From positions 1-64,000 of the forward strand of contig NZ_LBMW01000039.1 of the NCBI RefSeq assembly GCF_026168105.1: DNA of 64,000 bases, read 5' to 3'. Source of the stretch: Streptomyces hygroscopicus. GTDB taxonomy: Bacteria; Actinomycetota; Actinomycetes; Streptomycetales; Streptomycetaceae. Position 1 is the stretch's first letter. Every line of letters starts with the position of its first letter. Shown here piece after piece: positions 42,644 through 50,490 of this stretch. A model generated the notes under the pieces. It had not been told where the DNA came from, searched no databases, and saw only the letters and a program-made list of their open reading frames with translations. A program made the position numbers and the translations under genes.

Positions 42644-45166
42644 ATGAAGAACGTGGTCTGGACCGGGACTTGGGTCGCCGAGCGACTCGGAGTCGAACTC
42701 GTGGGCGACCAGAAGCTCACCGAACTGCTGGGGCTCGCGCTGCGGCGCAACCCCAAGCGGGCGCATCTGCTCGTCTCCAACGTGCTGGGCAAGCACGTCC
42801 CGCAGTCCCCCTCGGTCGTCTACGGCCACGGGTTCGCCCTGGGCCGCCGGGTGCGGGACCTGCTGAGCGCCGACGGTGGGGGTCCCCCCAGCTCGAGCGA
42901 AGCCGAGAGCTCGGGGGGCGCCCGCGCGGTCGTCCTCGGGTACGCCGAGACGGCCACCGGCCTCGGCCACTCCGTCGCCGACGGCCTCGGTCTCGCGCCC
43001 TACCTCCACTCCACCCGCCGGCCCGTCGAGGGCGTCGCACGCGCCGGCGGCTTCGAGGAGTCCCACTCCCACGCCACCTCCCACCTGCTGCTCCCGGAGG
43101 ACCCGGCGCTGCTGGCGGGAGACGGCCCGCTGGTCCTGGTCGACGACGAGTTCTCGACCGGCAACACGGTCATGAACACCATCCGCGATCTCCATGGGCG
43201 CCACCCCAGGAAGCGGTACGTCGTCGTCGCGCTGGTCGACCTGCGCTCGGCCGCCGACCTCGGGCGCCTCACGGACTTCGGGCGCCGGATCGGCGCCCGG
43301 ATCGACCTGGTGACGGCGGCCGCGGGGACCGTACGGCTGCCGGAGGACGTCCTTGCGAAGGGGCAGGAACTGGTCGCCCGGCACGAGTCGCCGGTCCCCG
43401 ACCACCCGGCGCACGGGACCATCACCCGCGTCGCGCTCGGCTGGCCCGACGGAGTGCCCGACGGCGGACGGCACGGCTTCACGCCCGGACACCGGGCCCG
43501 GCTCGAGCAGGCGCTGCCCGCCATGGCCACGCGGCTCGCCGAGGCGCTGCCCGCCGGGGCCGGACGCGTCCTCGTGCTCGGCTGCGAGGAGTTGATGTAC
43601 GCGCCGCTCAGGCTCGCCCGCGAGCTGGAGCGGATCGTGGCCGCCGAGGTCCGCTACTCCACGACCACCCGCTCGCCGGTCCTCGCGGTCGACGACCCCG
43701 GTTACGCCATACGCAGCCGGCTCGTCTTCCCCGCCCACGACGACCCGGCCGACGGCCCCGGCGAGCGCTATGCCTACAACGTGGCCGGCGCCGGCTTCGA
43801 CGCCGTTGTCACGATCGTGGACTCCGTGGCCGACACGCCCGAACTGCACGCCCCCGGCGGCCTGCTGGACCGGCTCGCCGCCCACACCCCGCACGTTCTG
43901 CTCGCGGTGGTCCCCAGCCACGTCCCCGCGCCCCCGCACGTCCCCGCCTTTTCCGGAGAAAGATCCGCCATGCTGCCCGAGCCCCTCCGCGGCCCCGCCT
44001 TCTCGTCGTACGCGCCCGAGGAGGTCGGCTGGCTGCTGCGGGACCTCTCGGACGTCACCCTGGAGGCGCCGACCGAGGAGCGCGAGGAGGCGATCCAGAG
44101 CGGCGGCGCGCACTACGCCGAGTCGCTGCCGGTGGAGTACCAGCCGAGCGAGCGGTACCAGGAGCTGTTCCACTCGGCGCTCGAGGCCTCGGCGGAGCGG
44201 CTTGCGCAGGCGGTCGGCGTCGTCACCGAGACCGTTCTCGCCGAGCGGTCGCCGCGCCCGGTCCTCGTCTCGCTCGCCCGCGCCGGCACCCCGGTCGGCG
44301 TCCTGATGCGCCGCTGGGCCCGTCACCGCCACGGACTCGACCTGCCGCACTACGCGGTGTCCATCGTGCGCGGACGCGGCATCGACGCCAACGCTCTGCG
44401 CTATCTGGCCGACCGGTACGACCCCTCGGACATAGTCTTCGTCGACGGCTGGACCGGCAAGGGCGCCATCACCCGCGAACTCGCCGAAGCCATCAGGGAG
44501 TTCGAGGCGTCCGACGGCATCACCGGCTTCGACCCGGAGATCGCGGTGCTCGCCGACCCGGGATCGTGCGTACGGACGTACGGCACCCGCGAGGACTTCC
44601 TCATCCCCTCCGCCTGCCTCAACTCGACGGTCTCCGGGCTGATCTCGCGCACGGTGCTGCGCGCCGACCTGGTCGGCCCGAACGACTACCACGGCGCGAA
44701 GTTCTACCGCGAACTCGCCGGTGCGGATGTGTCGGCCGCCTTCCTCGACGCCGTGTCCGCCCGCTTCGCCGAGGTCGAGGAGACGGCCTGCGCGCAGGCG
44801 AAGGAACTGCTCTCCGGCGACCGCACCCCGACCTGGGAGGGCTGGTCGGCGGTGGAACGCATCAGCGAGGAGTACGGCATCCACGACGTGAACCTGGTCA
44901 AACCGGGCGTCGGCGAGACCACGCGTGTCCTGCTGCGCCGGGTGCCCTGGAAGATCCTGGCGCGGTCCGATGGGGGCGCCCCCTGCTCGAGCGGAGCCGA
45001 GAGCTCGGGGGCGGGCGCCGACCTCGACCATGTACGCCTGCTGGCCGAGCAGCGCGGCGTGCCCGTGGAGGAGGTCGCCGACCTCCCGTACACCTGCGTG
45101 GGGTTGATCCACCCCCATTACACGCGGGGCGCCACCGGCACCGACGGCAGGGCGGTGGCCGTATGA
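42644..45166 (+). CDS. Fusion of phosphoribosyltransferase, TRSP, StiP-type PRTase and PELOTA-like domains
   Basis: 840 residues. Domains in order: (1) PRTase_2, about 1-235, with PRPP motif VLVDDEFSTGNT (D167, D168, T172, G173, T175); (2) TRSP domain, about 245-430, named for the T-R-S-P motif (residues 342-345); (3) StiP/PRTase_1 domain, about 470-745, with VSLARAGTPVGVLMRR (from 542) and IVFVDGWTGKGAI (V600-D601...K606); (4) C-terminal PELOTA-like RNA-binding domain, about 750-835, beginning VKPGVGETTRVLLRR. In many bacteria these are separate genes. Two PRTase units suggest PRPP-dependent synthesis of a ribosylated compound. Two in-frame copies of a palindromic repeat add residues about 78-92 and 776-789. 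Its stop overlaps the HAD gene by four bases. Domain assignments are from memory of the families. Confidence 0.85.
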   Translation: MKNVVWTGTWVAERLGVELVGDQKLTELLGLALRRNPKRAHLLVSNVLGKHVPQSPSVVYGHGFALGRRVRDLLSADGGGPPSSSEAESSGGARAVVLGYAETATGLGHSVADGLGLAPYLHSTRRPVEGVARAGGFEESHSHATSHLLLPEDPALLAGDGPLVLVDDEFSTGNTVMNTIRDLHGRHPRKRYVVVALVDLRSAADLGRLTDFGRRIGARIDLVTAAAGTVRLPEDVLAKGQELVARHESPVPDHPAHGTITRVALGWPDGVPDGGRHGFTPGHRARLEQALPAMATRLAEALPAGAGRVLVLGCEELMYAPLRLARELERIVAAEVRYSTTTRSPVLAVDDPGYAIRSRLVFPAHDDPADGPGERYAYNVAGAGFDAVVTIVDSVADTPELHAPGGLLDRLAAHTPHVLLAVVPSHVPAPPHVPAFSGERSAMLPEPLRGPAFSSYAPEEVGWLLRDLSDVTLEAPTEEREEAIQSGGAHYAESLPVEYQPSERYQELFHSALEASAERLAQAVGVVTETVLAERSPRPVLVSLARAGTPVGVLMRRWARHRHGLDLPHYAVSIVRGRGIDANALRYLADRYDPSDIVFVDGWTGKGAITRELAEAIREFEASDGITGFDPEIAVLADPGSCVRTYGTREDFLIPSACLNSTVSGLISRTVLRADLVGPNDYHGAKFYRELAGADVSAAFLDAVSARFAEVEETACAQAKELLSGDRTPTWEGWSAVERISEEYGIHDVNLVKPGVGETTRVLLRRVPWKILARSDGGAPCSSGAESSGAGADLDHVRLLAEQRGVPVEEVADLPYTCVGLIHPHYTRGATGTDGRAVAV
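42877..42917 (+). repeat. 41-bp palindromic element, copy 1, in frame
   Basis: Begins TGGGGGTCCCCCC, continues GCTCGAGCG and AGCCGAGAGCTCGGGGG. It matches copy 2 at 37 of 41 positions. It encodes the low-complexity insert GGGPPSSSEAESSG in the first PRTase domain. Its ends and centre are self-complementary. Confidence 0.9.
44971..45011 (+). repeat. 41-bp palindromic element, copy 2, in frame
   Basis: Same element as at 42877, in the same orientation and the same reading phase, differing at four positions. It encodes GGAPCSSGAESSG within the PELOTA-like domain. Confidence 0.9.
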
Positions 45167-45975
45167 CCCCCGTGCTGGTCGCCAGCGACCTCGACCGTAC
45201 GCTCATCTACTCGTCCGCCGCGCTCGCCCTGACCATGCCGGACGCGCGGGCGCCACGGCTGCTGTGCGTCGAGGTCCACGAGAGCAGGCCGCTGTCGTAC
45301 ATGACCGAGACCGCGGCCGGGCTGCTCACCGACCTCGGTGACCGGGCGGTGTTCGTGCCGACCACCACCCGCACCCGCAAGCAGTACCAGCGCATCAACC
45401 TGCCGGGCCCCACGCCGACGTACGCGATCTGCGCCAACGGCGGCCATCTGCTCGTCGACGGTGTCTGTGACCTCGACTGGCACGCGGGCGTGCTCGCGCG
45501 GCTGGCGGACGAGTGCGCGCCGCTGGCCGAGGTGAGGGAACACCTCGCTGCCACCGCGGACCCGTCCTGGGTGCGCAAGCACCGGGTCGCGGAGGACCTC
45601 TTCGCCTATCTGGTGGTGGAGCGTGAGCTGTTGCCCGAGGAATGGGTGAAGGAACTGGCCGTCTGGGCGGAGAACCGCGGCTGGACCGTGTCGCTTCAGG
45701 GCCGCAAGATCTACGCCGTGCCGAAGCCGCTCACCAAGAGCGCGGCCGTGCGCGAGATCGCCCGTCGCACCGGCGCCGCGCTCACCCTGGCCGCCGGGGA
45801 CTCCTTGCTCGACGCGGACCTGCTGCTCGCCGCGGACCGCGGCTGGCGCCCGGGCCACGGCGAACTGGCGGACACCGACTGGACGGCCCCCGGGCTCAGC
45901 GCCCTGCCGGAGCGGGGCGTGATGGCCGGGGAACGGATCCTACGGGAGTTCCTGAAGGCGGCACGCGAGGCCTAG
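45163..45975 (+). CDS. HAD-superfamily hydrolase of the Ter-associated operon
   Basis: 270 residues, Cof-type HAD phosphatase. Motif I is VASDLDRTLIYS (nucleophile Asp9, Asp11), motif II PTTTRTRKQY, motif III Lys in PKPLTKSAAV, and motif IV LAAGDSLLDADLLL. It likely dephosphorylates the product of the PRTase enzymes; this is inference from context. The start ATG overlaps the PRTase-StiP stop (ATGA, 45163-45166). Last gene of the operon. The ATP-grasp enzyme found in many equivalent operons is not in this window. Confidence 0.9.
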   Translation: MTPVLVASDLDRTLIYSSAALALTMPDARAPRLLCVEVHESRPLSYMTETAAGLLTDLGDRAVFVPTTTRTRKQYQRINLPGPTPTYAICANGGHLLVDGVCDLDWHAGVLARLADECAPLAEVREHLAATADPSWVRKHRVAEDLFAYLVVERELLPEEWVKELAVWAENRGWTVSLQGRKIYAVPKPLTKSAAVREIARRTGAALTLAAGDSLLDADLLLAADRGWRPGHGELADTDWTAPGLSALPERGVMAGERILREFLKAAREA

Positions 45976-46065
45976 TTGTATTGCCCTGAGAGGTTGGGGG
46001 CGCGACTGGCGGGTGGCGGGTGGCGGGTGTGGCGTGCTGCGGGTGTGGCGTGTCGCGCGTACGGC

Positions 46066-46131
46066 GTTCTGCGTAGGCGCGTGCCTCGTTCTGCGTACGC
46101 GCCTGCAGCGTTCTGCGTACGCGCGTGCCGC
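46066..46131. repeat. 3 x 22-bp tandem repeat
   Basis: Units starting GTTCTGCGTA at 46066, 46088 and 46110, differing at a few positions, in the noncoding gap between the HAD and FmdB genes. GGCGGGT-type short repeats precede them (46013-46035). Possibly protein-binding or simply slippage-born. Confidence 0.85.
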
Positions 46132-46136
46132 CTGGT

Positions 46137-46370
46137 TCAGCCGCAGCAGCCCCCGCCGCAGCACCCGCCCCCGCCGCCCCCCGCCCGCGGGGCCGGCGCC
46201 GGGGCGGACGCCGGGGTGGATGCCGTGCCGCCCACCGCGACCGTCGACAGGAGCTTCACCGTGTCGTCGTGGCCCGACGGGCAGGTCGCGGGGGCGGAGG
46301 ACTCCGCCATCGGGCGGCTCAGTTCGAAGGTGTCGCCGCAGGTACGGCAGCGGTACTCGTAGCGAGGCAT
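46137..46370 (-). CDS. FmdB-family zinc-ribbon protein with Cys-rich tail
   Basis: 77 residues. FmdB-type zinc ribbon: MPRYEYRCRTCGDTFEL with the first CxxC, and CPSGHDD providing the second site. After KLLSTVAVGG the chain becomes a Pro/Ala linker and ends in GGGGGGCCGGGCCG, four extra cysteines that could bind metal. ATG 46370 is chosen to match FmdB N-termini; GTG two codons upstream is possible. Function unknown; FmdB has been described as a putative regulator. Confidence 0.82.
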   Translation of the reverse strand: MPRYEYRCRTCGDTFELSRPMAESSAPATCPSGHDDTVKLLSTVAVGGTASTPASAPAPAPRAGGGGGGCCGGGCCG

Positions 46371-46713
46371 GGACACAGACTAACGGGCGTCCACCGGCGA
46401 ACCCAGGACTGCGGGCAACCCGCGCCCCATGCGGTGACCCCGGCGCCTCCTTAAGATCTCCTCAATTTTCTTCACATGGCCACTTCTGTGCCCCTCCTGA
46501 CCCGGGAGACCACAGAGGCCGCTGATAATTTATGTGAGTCGCGATGAGCCGCAACGTCGTGAGGGGGGCTCGCAGCCACATGCGTGGCAGCTGCACTACC
46601 CGCGCGCGCAACACCGAGTGCGGAGGGAGACGCAGTGGTGACCGAGGCACGGCAGCGAACAGAGCGAATAGGGGGGCGGCCCCGCCAGGGCCGCATGTAC
46701 ACCGGAGCCCACC
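46371..46713. other. Divergent region between FmdB and the penicillin-binding protein
   Basis: Holds an A/T-rich patch (CTTAAGATCTCCTCAATTTTC, around 46452-46472) and GCTGATAATTTATGTG (46522-46537), likely promoter segments. A possible short ORF at 46635 is listed separately. Otherwise no gene is supported. Confidence 0.45.
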
Positions 46714-46721
46714 GTGGCTAG
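46635..46721 (+). CDS. Possible 28-codon leader ORF overlapping the PBP start
   Basis: GTG 46635 has GGAGG (46622-46626) eight bases upstream and opens 28 codons (VVTEARQRTERIGG...), rich in Arg and Gly. It ends in TAG 46719-46721, eight bases inside the PBP gene. The overlap would allow translational coupling. No homologue is recognised; it may be chance. Confidence 0.35.
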   Translation: MVTEARQRTERIGGRPRQGRMYTGAHRG

Positions 46722-49024
46722 CGAGAATGACGGCCGTCCGAACCGCCGACGGACGACGCCGAAGCAGTCCGGGCAGCGTCCGGCGGACGGGGAGGCCCGG
46801 GCCGAGACGCGCTTCGATCCGGACACCACGATGCAGTTGAAGGCAGGGGCCCCGCTGCCTCCGGACACCACCATGCAGTTGAAGACCGTGGGGCCCCCGG
46901 AGCCGGACGGCGACACGCAGCCGAGGCCGGACGCCACCATGCAACTGCGGGTGTTCCGGCCGAAGGTCTCCGGCCGGCGCGGCAGCCGCAAAAAGGCCGC
47001 ACCGCCCTCGGTCCTCGCGCGTGTCACCGCGTACCTGGCACCGTATACCCACAAGATCGCGCCCTATGCCCAGAAGATCGCGCCCTACGCCCACAGGCTC
47101 AAACCGGTGTACCCACGGCCGGGCCGCACCGGCTGGCGGCGCTGGATGCCCTCCTGGCGCCAGTGGCTGGGGGCCGTGCTGACCTCCATGGGTCTCACCA
47201 GTGCGTTCCTCGTCGTCGCGTACGCCGCCACGGACATACCGGAGAACCTGAACTCGTACGCCACCCAGCAGGACAACGTCTACTTCTGGTCCGACGGCAC
47301 GCCCATGGCCCGCACCGGATGGGTGCAGCGGCAGGCGATGCCGCTGAAGGACATACCCGAGCAGGTGCGCTGGGCCGTGCTGGCGGCGGAGAACGAGAGC
47401 TTCTACACCGACCCGGGCATATCCGTCAAAGGCATCACCCGCGCCCTGTGGCGCACGGTCGGCGAGGGGGACACCCAGGGCGGCTCGACCATCACCCAGC
47501 AGTACGTGAAGAACGTCTACCTGTCGCAGAACCAGACGGTGAGCCGCAAGTTCACCGAGGCGATGATCGCCCTCAAGCTCGACAACAGGATGAGCAAGGA
47601 CCAGATCCTCGAGGGTTACCTCAACACCAGCTGGTTCGGCCGCGGCACCTACGGCATTCAGCGCGCGGCCCAGGCCTATTACGGCAAGGACGTCAGCAAG
47701 CTCAACGCCAGCGAGGCCGCGTTCCTCGCCTCCCTGCTGAAGGGCGCCGGGCTCTACGACCCCACGCTCAACCCCGCCAACCGCCATCGGGCCGTGGAGC
47801 GCTGGACCTGGATCCTCGACCGGATGGTCAAGATCGGCAAGCTGTCGCCGTCCGAGCGCGCGAAGTACCGGGCCTTCCCCGAGCCGCTCAAGCAGAACCC
47901 GCTGTACGACACCGGTCAGCAGAGTGACTACCTGGTGGAGTTGGCGGCCCAGTACGCCAAGAAGGCCGGGCACATCTCGGACAAGGAGTTCGACCTGGGC
48001 GGCTACCAGATCTATACGACCTTCGACCGCAAGCGGGAGACCGCGCTGACCGACGCCGTGACCAAGGCCCGCAAGCAGGCGGCGCAGGGCCACCCCGGCG
48101 TGGCGAAGACCGTGCACTACGGAGCCGCCTCGGTGACCGCCGACGGCCGCATCCTTGCCGTCTACGGCGGCCCCGACCACCGTACCCAGGGCTACAACGA
48201 GTCCAACTCGGCCAGTGTCCCGGCCGGTTCGGCCTTCCCTGCCGTTCGTCTACGCCGCCGCTCTGGAGCACGGCGTCCACAAGACCCGGGTCGGGCCCGC
48301 CGCCCCGGTGACCCCCGACTCGGTCTACAACGGCGACGACGGCGTCCCCGTGACCACACCCGAGGGGCCCTACTGGGACCGCAGCGGCAAGAAGGTCGCC
48401 GCCCACAACGACGGCAAGAGGTCCTACGGGCAGATCACCCTTCACCAGGCTCTCGCCCAGTCGGTGAACACGCCGTTCATGCAGCTCGGCATGGACACCG
48501 GTCTGGCCACGGTGCGCGAGACGGCGGAGGCGGCCGGGCTGCTCTCCTCCAGCATGGGGCCGCAGGTGCCCGCGCTGTCCCTGGGCAACTCCACGCCCAG
48601 TGCGATCCGGATGGCGAGCGGATACGCCACGTTCGCCGCCGACGGGACGCACACAGAGCCGTACTCGGTGCGCCGCATCACTCGCAACGGTGCCGCGGTC
48701 ACCCTGGACACCACCCGGCCCCAGCGGGCCATCGCCGCCACGGTGGCCCGCCAGGTCACCGAGGCGCTCACGGAGTCCTTCCGCACCGGCCACCCGAACG
48801 GGGTCTCCACCACCGCTCAGGTGGCCGGGAAGACCGGCACCACGCAGGACGACCTCGCCTCCTGGTACGTGGGGACGGCCACCTCCGTGTCGACCGCGGT
48901 CGTCGTCTACCGCATGGACCTGTCCAAGAGCCTCGACCCACTGCCGCTCAAGGGAGTTGCCGGCACCGCCGCGAACGGCGTCCCTTACGGCATCTGGTCG
49001 AAGGCCATGAGCCCGCTCGGCTGA
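46714..49024 (+). pseudogene. Class A penicillin-binding protein, frameshifted at the SxxK motif
   Basis: Bifunctional peptidoglycan synthase in two frames. Frame 1 (GTG 46714, GGAG upstream): a polar cytoplasmic tail with three [P]D[T/A]TMQL[K/R] repeats (residues 37, 51, 73), a membrane segment (about 155-180), and a GT51 glycosyltransferase with ENESFYTDPGISV, GGSTITQQYVKN and RKFTEAMIALKLDNRM. A transpeptidase begins but is lost after VPAGSAF. Frame 2 resumes at PFVYAAALEHGV and carries SVNTPF (SxN) and KTGTTQDD (KTG), ending at 49024. The shift lies at 48238-48241, exactly where GSAFKPF is expected; four bases CCTG replace the Lys codon. So both frame and catalytic Lys are lost. Could be a true lesion or a sequence error. 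Confidence 0.8.
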
Positions 49025-49078
49025 CGCCGGCGACCGACACCGCACGTACCCACCCTCCTCCTGCAGAACGAGCCGCCC

Positions 49079-50371
49079 ATGACAACGAGTAACGGCCGCC
49101 GCCGCCGTGCCCGCGCTCCCCGCACTGCCCTGCTGAGCAGCCGCCCCGGGTTCGTCACCCTGGCGGCCCTCCTCGTCGTCGCCTCGGTGACGGCGACCTT
49201 CCTGGCGCTGACGCGGCCGGACAAGACCGCGCCGACCGCTTCCGATGACGCCGGGAAGGGCAAGAACTACGCCACCAAGCCGACCCCGGAGCCGAAGTGG
49301 GACGGCAGGACGAGGATCATCGGCGACGGCTCCACCTCGTACACAGGCCCGCAGAAGGGCGAGTTGAAGCCGAAGCCGCTCAAGCCGGGCGAGAAGCCGC
49401 CCCAGTTCGTCGTGTTCTCCTGGGACGGCGCGCTCCAGGGCTCCGACCAGCTCTTCTCGCACTACCGTGAGATGGCCAAGGAGTACAACGCCCATATGAC
49501 GTTCTTCCTCACGGGCATCTATCTGCTGCCCAAGAGCAAGAAGGACCTCTACCACCCGCCGCAGCACCCGGTGGGCTCCGCGGCGATCGACTACGCCACC
49601 GACGACCACATCCGCGACACGCTGGAGCAGCTCCGCAAGGCGTACGACGAGGGCAACGAGGTAGGCACCCACTTCAACGGCCACTTCTGCGGCGCCAAGG
49701 GCGGCGGCGACTGGAGCGTCGACGAGTGGAAGAGCGAGATCGACCAGTTCTACTCCTTCGTGGAGAACTGGAAGACCAACACCGGCTTCAAGGACATCGC
49801 CCCGCTGCCCTTCGACTTCAAGAAGGAGGTCACCGGCGGGCGCGCGCCCTGCCTCGAGGGCCAGCCGAACCTGCTGAAGGCCCTCGCGAGCTACGGCTGG
49901 CGCTACGACGCCAGCTCCCCGGGCGACTTCCAGATATGGCCGGCCAAGAAGAACGGCATCTGGGACTTCCCGTTGCAGATGCTCCCGTACGAGAACGGCA
50001 AGTTCCAGGGTCTGTCGATGGACTTCAACTTCCTCTACAACCAGTCCGGCGGCGAGACCCACGGCGACCCCGGCAAGTACGCCTTGTGGCAGCAGCAGAC
50101 CGTCGACTCCTACATGGCCGGTTTCAACCGTGTCTACTACGGCAGCCGGGCGCCCCTGTTCATCGGCAACCACTTCGAGGACTGGAACGGTGGCATCTAT
50201 ATGAAGGCCATCGACCAGGTTGTGAAGAATGTGTGCTCGAAGAAGGGTGTTCAGTGCGTGTCCTTCAAGGAGCTGGCCGACTGGCTCGACGTGCAGAAGC
50301 CCGCGACCCTCGCGCAGCTGCGCACCCTTGATCCGGCGCAGTCGCCCGACTGGTCGTCCGTGGTGCACTGA
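49079..50371 (+). CDS. Polysaccharide-deacetylase-like secreted or anchored protein
   Basis: 430 residues. Basic N-terminus then a signal-anchor (FVTLAALLVVASVTATFLAL), a Lys/Pro-rich linker, and a NodB-like fold: FVVFSWDGAL (equivalent of the TFDD strand), AHMTFFLTGIYLLP and GNEVGTHFNGHFCG (HxxxH-type metal site). The later GIWDFPLQMLPY and APLFIGNHFEDW segments are family-specific. Likely acts on wall or extracellular polysaccharide. It starts 55 bases after the broken PBP gene and probably shares its transcript. Confidence 0.8.
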   Translation: MTTSNGRRRRARAPRTALLSSRPGFVTLAALLVVASVTATFLALTRPDKTAPTASDDAGKGKNYATKPTPEPKWDGRTRIIGDGSTSYTGPQKGELKPKPLKPGEKPPQFVVFSWDGALQGSDQLFSHYREMAKEYNAHMTFFLTGIYLLPKSKKDLYHPPQHPVGSAAIDYATDDHIRDTLEQLRKAYDEGNEVGTHFNGHFCGAKGGGDWSVDEWKSEIDQFYSFVENWKTNTGFKDIAPLPFDFKKEVTGGRAPCLEGQPNLLKALASYGWRYDASSPGDFQIWPAKKNGIWDFPLQMLPYENGKFQGLSMDFNFLYNQSGGETHGDPGKYALWQQQTVDSYMAGFNRVYYGSRAPLFIGNHFEDWNGGIYMKAIDQVVKNVCSKKGVQCVSFKELADWLDVQKPATLAQLRTLDPAQSPDWSSVVH

Positions 50372-50490
50372 CGGGTCGCCCGCTGACCTTCTCCGATGTC
50401 TCTTGCGGCAACCCCCTTCACACGAGCCACACATGGCGTGCGAAGATGCCGTCTCCCGGTACGGGAGTACCGGCGTAGAGGGGAACATCA

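Noticed and set aside
41420..45118. 1232-codon minus-strand ORF opposite the HpcH-PRTase operon
   Set aside because: Antisense frame; the plus strand has overlapping genes with ribosome sites and recognisable motifs.
46544..46840. 98-codon ORF upstream of the PBP
   Set aside because: No ribosome site, Arg/Gly-rich shadow overlapping the PBP start.
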